DNA of 64,000 nt from Jeotgalibacillus sp. ET6 (GCF_029667115.1 NZ_JARUIU010000002.1:124001-188000), one strand, 5' to 3'; numbered from the stretch's first letter, positions 52,906 through 62,116 are shown. Made by a program: numbers and translations. Notes: a model not told the origin generated them from the letters alone.

Positions 52906-52972
52906 CTTAACTATCGGATGCGATTGTTCCATAAATGTAGCTGCTTCTCCAATAAAGAGCAGATTAGTTGAA
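52906..52972 (+). repeat. Gene-end repeat of about 68 bp, copy 2
   Basis: CTTAACTATCGGATGCGATTG, GTAGCTGCTTCT and AGATTAGTTGAA in order, with a CTGCT/AGCAG hairpin (52941-52962). It is homologous to 50872-50940. It lies after the split DUF6176 gene. Confidence 0.72.
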
Positions 52973-53068
52973 GACCCAGTTACCATATATATTAATACGT
53001 TTAATGGTTATGGAGTTATGAGACTTCATAAAAGTTTGTCAGTAAATCATATAGAGGTGGGGAACTAT

Positions 53069-53356
53069 TTGAAAAAAATAAAGGTTGCATATGTCCTTAA
53101 CACGATGTTCAGTGGTTTAATCGCTATTCTCATATCTACTTTCTTTGCTGGTGGTACGATATCAGAGAACTACACTGATGAGACTTGGGTAGCCCCAGAG
53201 TTTTTTGTGATTTTACCTATTTGGGCTTTAGGGTTTCTACTAGGATTGTTTATTTATAAAAGTAAAAATCCAGGGAAATTTTTGTTTATATCTATTCTGA
53301 TCACTTGGTCTTCAATTCCGCTTGGAGTGCAACTGGGATTTAGTCTAACTTCATAA
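53069..53356 (+). CDS. Small membrane protein (95 aa)
   Basis: Three hydrophobic segments (about 7-30, 42-62 and 68-93) with basic loops (KSKNPGK). Real start is TTG at 53069 behind GAGGTGGGGAAC; the open frame reaches back to 52895 through the repeat. No family recognised. Confidence 0.65.
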   Translation: MKKIKVAYVLNTMFSGLIAILISTFFAGGTISENYTDETWVAPEFFVILPIWALGFLLGLFIYKSKNPGKFLFISILITWSSIPLGVQLGFSLTS

Positions 53357-53488
53357 TGTCTCTATGTCTTGAAAATCAGTCTAAAAAGGTGCTTTAACGC
53401 AATAACCAAGTTCCTCAAAATGAAGGATTTCTGTACTGCATTATTTAATGAATAACTAGTTTCTGTCATAACGACAAAGGGGGAAGAT

Positions 53489-53734
53489 ATGAAGCAGCAT
53501 ATTCAAATGATAATGGGACACATTGGTTATTTTCTAATAGGATATATGGCTTTGAGAGCTTTGCTGCTTCAAAATGACAAGATAGGATTTGCATTACTAT
53601 TTATCGGTATGAATTTACTTATAAGCTATGTTCATTCTTTTGAGAAACAACAAGGCACCCCTAAATATAGTGCTCACATTAAATTTACTTTAAGTCTGGT
53701 TTTTATGCTTTCAACATTAACGATGGTTTACTAA
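53489..53734 (+). CDS. Small membrane protein (81 aa)
   Basis: Two or three hydrophobic segments (about 8-28, 35-52, 65-80) and a polar middle HSFEKQQGTPK. AAAGGGGGAAGAT precedes the ATG. Not recognised. Confidence 0.62.
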   Translation: MKQHIQMIMGHIGYFLIGYMALRALLLQNDKIGFALLFIGMNLLISYVHSFEKQQGTPKYSAHIKFTLSLVFMLSTLTMVY

Positions 53735-53855
53735 ACGAAGTACAATGCGATCCTCGCGACACGAGTGGTTCATATATTAATAATTAATGTAATTGATGCT
53801 CAACCAACAAGGCAGGGGAGTAGGCAAGTGAATATAGGTAAAGGAGGGATTTACA

Positions 53856-53954
53856 CTGAGTACCATCTATATGATTAGACACTCGTAGGAAACTGAATTA
53901 AGTATTAGTAGAACTGAATCACAAAATATGAGTAGCGATAGGTGGGGAGATAGA
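53856..53954 (+). pseudogene. N-terminal remnant of a histidine phosphatase
   Basis: After a strong AAAGGAGGG ribosome binding site, CTG 53856 begins LSTIYMIRHS, then TAG, then ETELSISRTESQN, in frame with the following phosphatase, whose own start reads LSTVVYMVRHGES. The stretch looks like the first 33 codons of a second phosphatase copy, with its active-site RHS and a stop. Confidence 0.6.
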
Positions 53955-54569
53955 TTGAGTACAGTGGTTTATATGGTGAGACATGGTGAATCGCCGAAAG
54001 AGGGGAATGAAAGAACAAGAGGGCTGACAGAAAAAGGTTCTATGGATGCTCTACAAGTAACTGAGATTTTGAAGAAAGATAAAAGAATTGATGTAGTTGT
54101 TTCAAGTCCATACATACGTTCAATTCTAACTGTCAAAGAGATAGCAGAACAGATTGGGCACAAGGTTTTAGTCTTCGAGGATTTAAGAGAGAGGAACTTC
54201 TCTTCGAAAGAAAGAAGATTACCTGATTCGGAACTACTTCCAATATTGGAAGAGTCGTTTATAGACATGAATTACTTTTTTGAAGGAGGAGAATCAAATG
54301 CTGATTGTCAAAAAAGAGCAATAAGCGTTTTTAAAGAACTGTTAGACACGTATAGAGATAAGGAAATAGTGATAGGAACTCACGGTGTTGTTATGACCTT
54401 AATGATGAGGTATTTCGATCGCACTTATGACTTGAATTTTTTACTTAGTACGTCCAAACCCGATATTTATAGAATGGAATTCAACGAACAGCAATTGGTT
54501 CATGTTGAAAGAATATGGGAAAGGGTTAAATCAGTTAAGGAAAGAGTATTTACTGTGAAACAAGAATAG
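53955..54569 (+). CDS. Histidine phosphatase (204 aa)
   Basis: The active-site motif is VRHGESPKEGNERTRGLTEKG (quoted: VRHGESPKEGNERTRGL) with the phospho-accepting His in RHG, a second His in IVIGTHGVVMTL, and RERNFSS for phosphate. Both catalytic His are present. TTG 53955 has GGTGGGGAGATAGA before it; the frame is open to 53928. Immediately upstream is a remnant of a similar gene. Confidence 0.83.
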   Translation: MSTVVYMVRHGESPKEGNERTRGLTEKGSMDALQVTEILKKDKRIDVVVSSPYIRSILTVKEIAEQIGHKVLVFEDLRERNFSSKERRLPDSELLPILEESFIDMNYFFEGGESNADCQKRAISVFKELLDTYRDKEIVIGTHGVVMTLMMRYFDRTYDLNFLLSTSKPDIYRMEFNEQQLVHVERIWERVKSVKERVFTVKQE

Positions 54570-55048
54570 ACGTTTTAATGTCAAACAATTATTGAAAAGA
54601 ACTTTGTGTGAGCCGTTTGCCTATACCTCTACCGTGTTGTTCTTCTTCCTTTGCAGCACTCACAAATAAAATTTATAAGGGATAACTTTTTTACCAGCAT
54701 CCAAATTTATTTTTTCAACTCCGCATTTTTAACTTCCTAATGCTTCAATTTTTATGACTCTCCAATCATATTTAAAAACCACAGTTATAAAAGAATTATC
54801 CTTATTTAAGATCCTCGGATTAAACTCCTTATCAATATAAATACATTCTTAATTAATAATTATTTATTGTTTTTCAATAAAATTGGTGATATTATCTAAT
54901 TATAAAAAAGGAAAGGATAACCATTCATTCGTATTAGTTTTTATAGTAGCGAATCTCAAAGTGTGTACGACTTGTTATTTTTACAGCTGCATAGTTGGTA
55001 TTTGGGTTAAACTGTAAATTTTTAGATACAATCTTAAAGGAGTACTTT
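54570..55048. other. AT-rich intergenic region with a minus-strand gene fragment
   Basis: No intact gene. On the minus strand, from about 54848 to a stop at 54729, about 39 codons in one frame read NPRILNKDNSFITVVFKYDW and end RVIKIEALGS, looking like the end of a decayed gene without a start. No bacteriocin-like precursor could be supported before the ABC genes. Confidence 0.45.
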
Positions 55049-55489
55049 ATGAAATATTCTTTATATAGATTTATCGACGTTTTTGAGGCGTCTGCTATCT
55101 ACTTAATCTGTTTTGCTTCAAACTTATTATTTATTTATGTACAAACATTGACCTTAGAAGTTCCCTTTGTTTTAGAAACTTTTATTAAAAGTATTATTGA
55201 TTATCAACTTATGATAAATATTCTTCTTACATTTTTGATCATCGTCTTTCACTATCAATTTTTAAACCGAAAGAAAACAGAAATATCCTGCCGAATACTT
55301 GTAGGAGATACAATGGCAAATATTATCATCCGATATGTCTTGAATAGTCTAGCTATAGTAGGGTTTAGCTTTTTACTATCACTTTTATTAAATCTCTATT
55401 TAGAACTGAATGCAGCCAGCAATCTCTATTTAGTTTTTATTTTTATTTTGTACATAGTAATGAGTGCAGGTCAGGTGAAAAAAGAATGA
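55049..55489 (+). CDS. Membrane protein of the ABC exporter cluster (146 aa)
   Basis: Four hydrophobic segments (about 12-35, 48-68, 90-110 and 118-142). Start ATG 55049 after AAAGGAG; the frame opens at 54995. Its stop overlaps the permease start by 4 nt, so the genes are coupled. It is probably an accessory or immunity subunit; no family recognised. It has the low GC of the whole cluster. Confidence 0.7.
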   Translation: MKYSLYRFIDVFEASAIYLICFASNLLFIYVQTLTLEVPFVLETFIKSIIDYQLMINILLTFLIIVFHYQFLNRKKTEISCRILVGDTMANIIIRYVLNSLAIVGFSFLLSLLLNLYLELNAASNLYLVFIFILYIVMSAGQVKKE

Positions 55490-56706
55490 GAATTTTACGA
55501 TTTTTTATAACAAGAATATTTTTAAAAAGATGGATCCTTGTTTTGGGAATGGTCCTATTACTTTTTCTTGCGAATTATCTTTCTTTTACTGCTGCTCGTT
55601 CCATTATTTCAACTTTTCAAGGTAATGAACAAATAGAAACGCTGAATCAAGAAGGAACGTTTATTGCTAATCTAGACCCGGATAGTAAAACTGAAGATGA
55701 GACAATTAATGTAGAAAAAACAAGAAAATTATATGCGTATTTAGACAAAAAGTATACTTATGCTCTGCAAGTCCATGGTTTTGTTACTTCATTAGAAAAT
55801 GAACATGAAATGGAAGTTACTTTCAGCTATATCAACGAAGAGGCTTATAAACTCAATCAATTGGGATTATCCCAAGGAAACCACTTAACCTTCAATTATC
55901 ATTTAAATCAAGATCAAATACCTGTTTTAGTAGGTGCAGGTCTGGCCGGAACCTACCCTATAGGGTCAACAATTGAGATTAAAGATCCTGTCACCCAGCA
56001 AGTAGTCAATTTAGACGTTCAAGGAGTCTTAGAGAAGAATACTTATCGTTCTAATTTTTATGCTCCCAACTCAAAGAATTACTACAATTTTGCAATGATT
56101 CTCCCTGTTAATGAAGAATTTGTTCAAAGTGCGGGTCTTGACCTCCACGTGAATGGTTTGATGGACATTGCGCTTCTTGATTCGACAGATGAGGAAGCAA
56201 GGAATTTTAAAAAACAGATCCAGGAAAATCTGGGGATGGAATTCAACTTATTTACTCAACAGGAAAACGTTAAATACTTTGAAGATTATTATGTTTATTC
56301 ACTCAAAATCATCTGTACGATCACCTTACTTTTACTCATAGTCATTATATGTCTAGCCACCTGGAATACCTTGAAAAGTATTCGATTAATGATAAAAGAT
56401 TTTACAATCAATTTAGCAGTTGGATTAAGTTATTCAAAACTAAGAGCCATTTTTTATGGTTATTTTGGACTGTTGATTTCTATTAATCTGGCGCTTTTAT
56501 TTGCGATAACCGCATTCAATAGATATGGCTTTTGGTTAAGAAAAGAAAACATGTTAGCTACTTACGGAATATTTGGCTTAATAAGTATGGATTGGCTTGC
56601 TTTACTGATTGTACTTTTTATCGATTTGATGATTGGATTTACGATTGTTGAACTTACGATCAAAAAAATTAAACGGATTCCGATCTCCGTGGGGGTTTTA
56701 AATTGA
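55486..56706 (+). CDS. FtsX/MacB-type ABC permease (406 aa)
   Basis: TM1 (about 15-38), a large extracytoplasmic domain of about 220 residues, and three C-terminal TM segments (about 270-300, 325-348, 370-395) with KSIRLMIKDFTINLAVGLSYSKL (quoted: KDFTINLAVGLSYSKLR) as coupling loop: the FtsX permease fold. It overlaps both neighbours. With the ATPase next it makes a MacB-like exporter, as found with bacteriocins and their immunity. Confidence 0.82.
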   Translation: MRILRFFITRIFLKRWILVLGMVLLLFLANYLSFTAARSIISTFQGNEQIETLNQEGTFIANLDPDSKTEDETINVEKTRKLYAYLDKKYTYALQVHGFVTSLENEHEMEVTFSYINEEAYKLNQLGLSQGNHLTFNYHLNQDQIPVLVGAGLAGTYPIGSTIEIKDPVTQQVVNLDVQGVLEKNTYRSNFYAPNSKNYYNFAMILPVNEEFVQSAGLDLHVNGLMDIALLDSTDEEARNFKKQIQENLGMEFNLFTQQENVKYFEDYYVYSLKIICTITLLLLIVIICLATWNTLKSIRLMIKDFTINLAVGLSYSKLRAIFYGYFGLLISINLALLFAITAFNRYGFWLRKENMLATYGIFGLISMDWLALLIVLFIDLMIGFTIVELTIKKIKRIPISVGVLN

Positions 56707-57365
56707 CGAGTATAATTAAACTGGAAATGGAGAAAAAAACATTTAAGAAAAAAGGGTTTTCTATCTTACAAGATTTTGAGCTGGAAGTTGAACCTGGGGA
56801 AAGACTTTCTATTATAGGGGAGTCTGGAGTGGGAAAAACTTCTTTGCTTAATATAATGGGGCTGCTTGATACACATTATCAAGGGAACTATAAGCTCTTT
56901 GATTCATCTGTTAAGGATTTATCACAAAATAAACTGGCTGAGTGGCGCAATCGAAAAATTGGTTTTGTTCTTCAGGAGTCCGCACTCATTCATTCTTTGA
57001 CCATAGAGGAGAATATCAAATTGCCCCTTCTATATGCGAACTTTGAAAAAGACCCAGCTGCCCAGGATCACTTTAAACGAATTATTACTAGGATTGGAAT
57101 TGAGTCCATTTTGAAAAAAAAGCCGCTTGAGTGTTCTGGCGGCCAGCGATCTAGAGCTGTTTTTGCCAGGGCTGTCATCATGAATCCCCAAATCATTTTA
57201 GCAGATGAACCAACGGCGTCTTTAGATTCAAAAAATAAAGAAATTATTATCAATCTACTTTTTGATATGAATAAAGAATTTAATACTACTATTATAACAG
57301 TGACTCATGATTTAGATGTAGCCAATCGTCATGAACGGATCATTACTCTTGAAAGGAATGAGTAA
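56703..57365 (+). CDS. ABC ATPase (MacB/LolD-like, 220 aa)
   Basis: Walker A GESGVGKTS (about residues 38-46), Q-loop FVLQESALI, signature CSGGQRSR (Cys for the usual Leu), Walker B IILADEPTASLD and switch VTHDLD. Start TTG 56703 overlaps the permease stop (ATTGA). It powers the upstream permease. The signature is still a working LSGGQ type. Confidence 0.88.
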   Translation: MTSIIKLEMEKKTFKKKGFSILQDFELEVEPGERLSIIGESGVGKTSLLNIMGLLDTHYQGNYKLFDSSVKDLSQNKLAEWRNRKIGFVLQESALIHSLTIEENIKLPLLYANFEKDPAAQDHFKRIITRIGIESILKKKPLECSGGQRSRAVFARAVIMNPQIILADEPTASLDSKNKEIIINLLFDMNKEFNTTIITVTHDLDVANRHERIITLERNE

Positions 57366-57522
57366 ATTGGGATTCTATATAATGATCACGTCATTCCTAC
57401 TTGGCATATTCTTAACCATTATGGGTGTTGCTCGGTGGAAACGTAACTTTTTATACAAGTTTTTCATCGTGCTAGGAATCATTCTCGTTCTTTTTGCTGT
57501 TTATTTAGCAAGACCTCATTAA
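57358..57522 (+). CDS. Small membrane protein (54 aa) ending the ABC operon
   Basis: ATG 57358 overlaps the ATPase stop (ATGAGTAA). Two hydrophobic segments (about 5-23 and 32-50) around RWKRN. Overlap coupling makes it part of the exporter operon, perhaps an immunity or stabilising subunit. No family recognised. Confidence 0.6.
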   Translation: MSKLGFYIMITSFLLGIFLTIMGVARWKRNFLYKFFIVLGIILVLFAVYLARPH

Positions 57523-57731
57523 AGATTATAACCACATATTTCGATCATAAATTATACCAATAGTAAAAATGCGATGCTCTAGCTCTCTTTTGAAATTTTT
57601 TCGACGGCTGAGCAATTAGTTAAGAGACACTGTTATTAATGTTGATCCGTTAAAATGTCCAAGTTTTAGAATGGATCCTATTGAAGAAAGGCAAACGCAT
57701 TCGTTTTTTATAATTGTAAAGGGGAGTGTAT

Positions 57732-58358
57732 ATGGATCCAGTTAAGTTAACTAATACACTAATATCTAAATATAAAGATAAGTATCCCGAAGAGCGGCCA
57801 TACATCATTGGAATAGATGGATTAGGTGGCTCAGGTAAGACTACACTTGCGATGCAGCTTCAAAATGAATTCAAATCAGCTGGTTGTGAAACTTTTCTTG
57901 TGCATATTGATAATTACATTGTTCAAAGAGAGAATCGCTACGAAACAGGCTTTGAAGAATGGTACGAATATTATCATCTGCAATGGGATGTGGAAATGAT
58001 TCAAGCAGAGCTATTCGATAAGTTATCTAACAGCATCAGGCAACTAACTTTGCCTTATTATGATAAGTCAAGCAACACTATACAGGATCAATTAATGGAT
58101 GTGCCTCCTGATGCAATCATGATTATCGAAGGCGTATTTATACAAAGAAAAGAGTGGCAAAATTATTTTGATTATATGATATTCCTTGATTGTAGCCTTG
58201 AATTGAGATCCAAAAGAGTTTTAGCACGAGATCGTTATCTGGGTGATAATCAAGCGAGGATTGAAAAATATAAAAGCAGATATTGGTTAGCTGAAGATTA
58301 CTATCTACAAAAAGTAAAACCAATCGAAAACGCAGATTACTTATATAGAGGCATGTAG
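57732..58358 (+). CDS. Uridine-kinase-like P-loop kinase
   Basis: The 208-residue protein has Walker A GLGGSGKTT (residues 30-38), HIDNYIVQRENRYETGFEEW as the typical DxD/RxNR nucleoside-binding region (quoted: HIDNYIVQRENRYETG), IIEGVFIQRKEW and a LID with KRVLARDRY. Similar to uridine/cytidine and phosphoribulokinase-type kinases. Start ATG 57732 with AAAGGGGAG. A small AAACG/CGTTT hairpin (57693-57706) sits upstream. The acceptor substrate is not certain. Confidence 0.82.
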   Translation: MDPVKLTNTLISKYKDKYPEERPYIIGIDGLGGSGKTTLAMQLQNEFKSAGCETFLVHIDNYIVQRENRYETGFEEWYEYYHLQWDVEMIQAELFDKLSNSIRQLTLPYYDKSSNTIQDQLMDVPPDAIMIIEGVFIQRKEWQNYFDYMIFLDCSLELRSKRVLARDRYLGDNQARIEKYKSRYWLAEDYYLQKVKPIENADYLYRGM

Positions 58359-58475
58359 TAAAAAAGAAAGATTTGTGAATTTAAGATGTGTAACCATGAC
58401 GAATCTAACCATTTCCATATACCGTATTAAACTAAATATTAGAAAGAAGCAGAAAATGAATATAAATGAAGAGTG

Positions 58476-58601
58476 GACTATTATAGTAAAGAAGATAAAC
58501 TTTGGAGGCGCACCACTGCAATAAGACTTATAACGAAAATAGGTTTTAGATTATCTGGTCAAGGATATATGACGAAGCAGTTTAGCAAAGGAGTTGTATA
58601 A
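58476..58601 (+). pseudogene. 3' gene remnant
   Basis: A 41-codon open stretch, DYYSKEDKLWRRTTAIRL then ITKIGFRLSGQGYMTKQF, ends at TAA 58599-58601, with no start codon and stops upstream. The well-formed amphipathic sequence suggests the C-terminus of a lost gene; I cannot name it. Its last bases include the ribosome binding site (AAAGGAG) of the next gene. Confidence 0.5.
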
Positions 58602-58603
58602 GA

Positions 58604-59272
58604 ATGAATGAAAACAAAGGTGCAGAAATAAAACGCTCTTCAAAAACAGAAAATATTCTCCTTCAAATCAATAGTAAAACGAAGCTGGGCGACTTACGAA
58701 AGATCGCGAAAGACCTTAAAAAAGATCACGAACTAGCGATGGAACTTTGGTCAACCGAAGAGTATTTGCCCAGGCTGTTAGCCATCTTAATTATGGACAA
58801 AACACTTCTCTCACAAGATGTGCTAGATAAGCTTGATAAGGATATGCAGACTCATCCTTTTGATGAGCGAAATTACTTAATGGATTGGTTAATGGCTAAT
58901 CAGCTTACCAAACACAAGAAAAACATTGCGTTAATGGAGTCATGGGAAAATAGTATATCTGCTCTCCAAAGAAGGGCTTTCTGGTATTATCAAGCGCGAT
59001 TGAGATGGACTGGACAAACACCGCCTGACAATACCGAAGATCTGCTAGCTGCAATAGAAGCGACTATTACACAGGAAGAACCGGAAGTTCAATGGGCTAT
59101 GAATTTTACCGCAGGCTGGATAGGCGTTTATGATGAAAAGAATCGTGCACGTTGTATTAAGATTGGTGAAAAAACGGGTCTATACAAAGATGAAAATGTA
59201 ACAAAAGGATGTACTCCCAACTATTTACCGGAGTTCATTACGATTGAAGCTAACAAAAGACTTAATAAGTAG
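58604..59272 (+). CDS. AlkD-like DNA alkylation repair protein
   Basis: The 222-residue all-helical protein has the AlkD HEAT-repeat pattern: GDLRKIAKDLKKDHELAMELW (quoted: LGDLRKIAKDLKKDHELA), DERNYLMDWL, QRRAFWYYQARLRWTG and NFTAGWIGVYD. AlkD enzymes excise bulky or cationic alkyl bases by a non-flipping mechanism. Catalytic Trp/Asp candidates are in the WYYQARLRW and MDW segments. Start ATG 58604 after AAAGGAG. Specific substrate unknown. Confidence 0.8.
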   Translation: MNENKGAEIKRSSKTENILLQINSKTKLGDLRKIAKDLKKDHELAMELWSTEEYLPRLLAILIMDKTLLSQDVLDKLDKDMQTHPFDERNYLMDWLMANQLTKHKKNIALMESWENSISALQRRAFWYYQARLRWTGQTPPDNTEDLLAAIEATITQEEPEVQWAMNFTAGWIGVYDEKNRARCIKIGEKTGLYKDENVTKGCTPNYLPEFITIEANKRLNK

Positions 59273-59390
59273 GTCTCTTCTGAAAGATTCAGTAGAATGT
59301 AATGGAACAAAGAATTAGTTAAAAAAGACAAGTTTATCAAATAAATAGTGTTAACTAACAAAAAATTATCACTTTTCAGGAGGAATCTTG

Positions 59391-60095
59391 TTGAGGTTAT
59401 CTGGAATTGAAGCTGCTAAAAAATTTACTGAAGAAAAATTTCCCGAAAGTGAAATTGTGTTTTTGGCAGGAAGTGCCTCTAGAGGCGAAGAAACAGCTTC
59501 TTCTGATTTGGACATTGTTATTATTGATAACTCCATAATCAGTAGTTATCGAGAAAGTTTTGTTTTATATGAGTGGAAAATTGAAACATTTTTTCACAAT
59601 GCCACAAGTTATTTAAACCAATTTAATAAGGATAAGGATACTGGAAGACCTATTTTAGCTAATATGTTAGCTGAAGGAAAAGCTATAAGAGATAATGGTA
59701 AATCTAATGAAATAAAGAATAATGCAAAAGAATTTATAAAAGCAGGCCCGAACCCATTATCAGAGAGTTATATTATGGCTTCCAGATACTTTATATTTGA
59801 TCTTCTAGATGATTTTACTGATACCCAAAATCATCAGGAAGCTCTAATGACGTTAAATACGATTTCATTACAATTCGCAGATTTTATCCTTCGTATTAAT
59901 GGACAGTGGACTGGAAGGGGCAAAGGACTAACGAGGGCTTTGAGACATTTCGATAAAGAAATATATAAAAGATATTTTGAAGCTCTTGACTATTATTATA
60001 TAGAGAAAGAAAAACAACCTATTATAGATTTTGTGAATGAGTTTTACGCACCTTTAGGCGGGCCCTTGTTTAATGGTTTTAGTCAGGGGAAATAA
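59391..60095 (+). CDS. Nucleotidyltransferase-domain protein (minimal NTase type)
   Basis: The N-terminal half holds FLAGSASRGEETASSDLDIVII (quoted: GSASRGEETASSDLDIVII, about residues 27-45), the GSxxRGxxxxxSDxD motif of the pol-beta superfamily. The C-terminal half is helical. This kind includes aminoglycoside adenylyltransferases, MNT antitoxin-type and other NTases. TTG 59391 is 7 nt after AGGAGG; the TTG at 59388 is closer. Substrate unknown. Confidence 0.82.
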   Translation: MRLSGIEAAKKFTEEKFPESEIVFLAGSASRGEETASSDLDIVIIDNSIISSYRESFVLYEWKIETFFHNATSYLNQFNKDKDTGRPILANMLAEGKAIRDNGKSNEIKNNAKEFIKAGPNPLSESYIMASRYFIFDLLDDFTDTQNHQEALMTLNTISLQFADFILRINGQWTGRGKGLTRALRHFDKEIYKRYFEALDYYYIEKEKQPIIDFVNEFYAPLGGPLFNGFSQGK

Positions 60096-60258
60096 GGTTT
60101 CTTCTATTCAAGTAACAGAAGCATTTTTAAGTAGGAGAATTAGAGAAGCATTAGAGCAATGAAGCAGAGCATGTGATTGAGAAGCGCTTATAAACAAAAG
60201 CCATCTCACTCAAGTATCGAATGAGATGACTATAGATTATTTTAGATAAATATAAAGG

Positions 60259-61107
60259 TTATTGTGAACGTAGTAAATGATCATTCACAAACGCTTTAAT
60301 AAAAAATACTTCATTATCATTTGGCTCTCTTTTATTTGCTGCTTTAAAGGACTCCATCGCCTCTTCTAATGAGGGAGACTTTACTGCTTGACTTGCTGCT
60401 GTTAGCTCTTCCCAATAAATGTTCATTTCGTTTGAATCACAGATCGATTCATGACCAAGCAGGAACATTTCTGCCTTGTATTTTTGGATGTCGTTCATCA
60501 TAGGCAATAACAAAGATTGCTTATAATGAAATAAATCATTTGATGTAGTACCATAAGCAGAATCACCCAAAAAAATAACGTTTTCATCAGGAACAAAAAC
60601 AATTGTCGAGTCATCTGTATGAGTACTGTTAATCTTTTCGAGAATGCAAACTTGATTACCTAAATCAACAGTTAATGTATTTTCAAAGATGACATCTGGA
60701 GATTTCAATGTAAAACTGTCCCTGTTTGGCATCTCAGTTTGTATAATCTCTATACACTTAGCATTCAACTGATTAGTAATGCCATACTTCTGTAGTGAAC
60801 GATCGTCAAAGGATAAACTTTGCCATTCTTTTAATAGTTTATTTGTTTGACTATTAACAATTACAGTTCCGTCAAATTCATTCATTCCTAAAAAATGATC
60901 CCAATGTGCATGGGTAATCACCACATATTTAACTGGCGGTACATGCAGCTTTTCAATTTCCAGTAAAAACTCCTTAGCATGCTGAGGCGAATTACCAGGA
61001 TCTATAATTAGACTATACGTGTCACCACATACCAGTCCTAATGTTGGCCGTTCTCTATCATCTTGATTAGATAAATAATAGATGGTATCACTTAATTTAG
61101 TTAACAT
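60259..61107 (-). CDS. Metallo-beta-lactamase-fold hydrolase
   Basis: The 282-residue protein has the zinc motif HAHWDH (residues 66-71) and later LGDSAYG Asp and LGHESICDS His, all the expected metal ligands. It is probably a hydrolase of thioester, lactone or phosphodiester substrates rather than a lactamase. It is one of two minus-strand genes in the cassette-like region. AAGAGGAAAATTAC precedes the ATG. Confidence 0.85.
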   Translation of the reverse strand: MLTKLSDTIYYLSNQDDRERPTLGLVCGDTYSLIIDPGNSPQHAKEFLLEIEKLHVPPVKYVVITHAHWDHFLGMNEFDGTVIVNSQTNKLLKEWQSLSFDDRSLQKYGITNQLNAKCIEIIQTEMPNRDSFTLKSPDVIFENTLTVDLGNQVCILEKINSTHTDDSTIVFVPDENVIFLGDSAYGTTSNDLFHYKQSLLLPMMNDIQKYKAEMFLLGHESICDSNEMNIYWEELTAASQAVKSPSLEEAMESFKAANKREPNDNEVFFIKAFVNDHLLRSQ

Positions 61108-61354
61108 GTAATTTTCCTCTTTTCTATCAATTCATTTTTATGAAGGAGAAAATCTACATGTTTATTCTAAAGTTATTAAAATAATTTAAGATTTTCTCAA
61201 TTATTCTTTTACCATTGGACTGGTACCCCCTTGTTATACTAAAGAAAGTATACCACTTTCTCCGTTAAATCCATTAAGAAAGTTCGGAATATTTTTATAT
61301 TAGTGAGTTTATGAGGTACATATAGAACATTAGATAAATATAAAAAATGGGGGA

Positions 61355-62116
61355 ATGAAATTGTACACTGATATTCTTAAACAAAACAAAAAGAGCTGGG
61401 ATAAGGTAGCTCATCATTTTAATGGGAAGGATGCATTACCCAGCTATGGTCCTTTTGCACAAACAGAAGATGAGCTGCGACTATTTGATGAAATTGAAAA
61501 TAAAAAAGTTCTTGATATCGGCTGCGGAAGCGGTCATTCGTTGAAATACATGGCGGATCAGGGTGCCAGCGAACTGTGGGGAATTGACTTATCTGAGGCT
61601 CAAATAAAAACATCAAAAGAAACGCTTGAGGGGTTAGAAGCCCAATTATTCTGCTCTCCAATGGAAGAGGACACTGGCATACCCAAGCAATATTTCGATG
61701 TGGTTTTCTCAATTTATGCTATTGGCTGGACAACAAATCTTTCAGCTGCGTTTGAACTGATCCATTCCTATTTGAAGCCAGGCGGTTCCTTTATATTCAG
61801 TTGGGATCATCCTCTATATGCTCATTTGAAAAGTGAGAAAGGCCAAATTTATCTAGAAGGTGCGTATCAGAATGAAGGGGTAATCAAGTATCCGCACTTT
61901 AAGGGCGAGGAGGCTCCAGTGGTCATTCCAACAAGAAAGATGGCCACGTATATAAATGAGTTAATAAGAGCTGGATTTATCATTGAGTCCGTCATCGAAA
62001 GTGATGTGTCAGCTAACTTCGACGAGGCAAACGAAGAGATTTCTGATCAATATTATTCTCTATACAAGGCAAGGAGATTCCCGACTACTATGATTATTAA
62101 ATCGATTAAAAGTTAA
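61355..62116 (+). CDS. Class I SAM-dependent methyltransferase
   Basis: The 253-residue enzyme has motif I VLDIGCGSGHSLKYMA (about residues 50-65), the acidic GIDLSEAQI, and DVVFSIYAIGWTTNL. UbiE-like small-molecule methyltransferase; substrate unknown. ATG 61355 is close to GGGGGA and TTG 61361 has better spacing, so either is possible. The C-terminal YSLYKARRFPTTMIIKS is shared with the remnant at 46100. A perfect hairpin and junction module follow. Confidence 0.85.
   Translation: MKLYTDILKQNKKSWDKVAHHFNGKDALPSYGPFAQTEDELRLFDEIENKKVLDIGCGSGHSLKYMADQGASELWGIDLSEAQIKTSKETLEGLEAQLFCSPMEEDTGIPKQYFDVVFSIYAIGWTTNLSAAFELIHSYLKPGGSFIFSWDHPLYAHLKSEKGQIYLEGAYQNEGVIKYPHFKGEEAPVVIPTRKMATYINELIRAGFIIESVIESDVSANFDEANEEISDQYYSLYKARRFPTTMIIKSIKS

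Noticed and set aside
50872-52972. Integron with attC sites and an integrase
   Set aside because: No tyrosine recombinase gene is in the window and the repeat ends do not show clear attC-type R and L boxes; only a cassette-like arrangement can be claimed.
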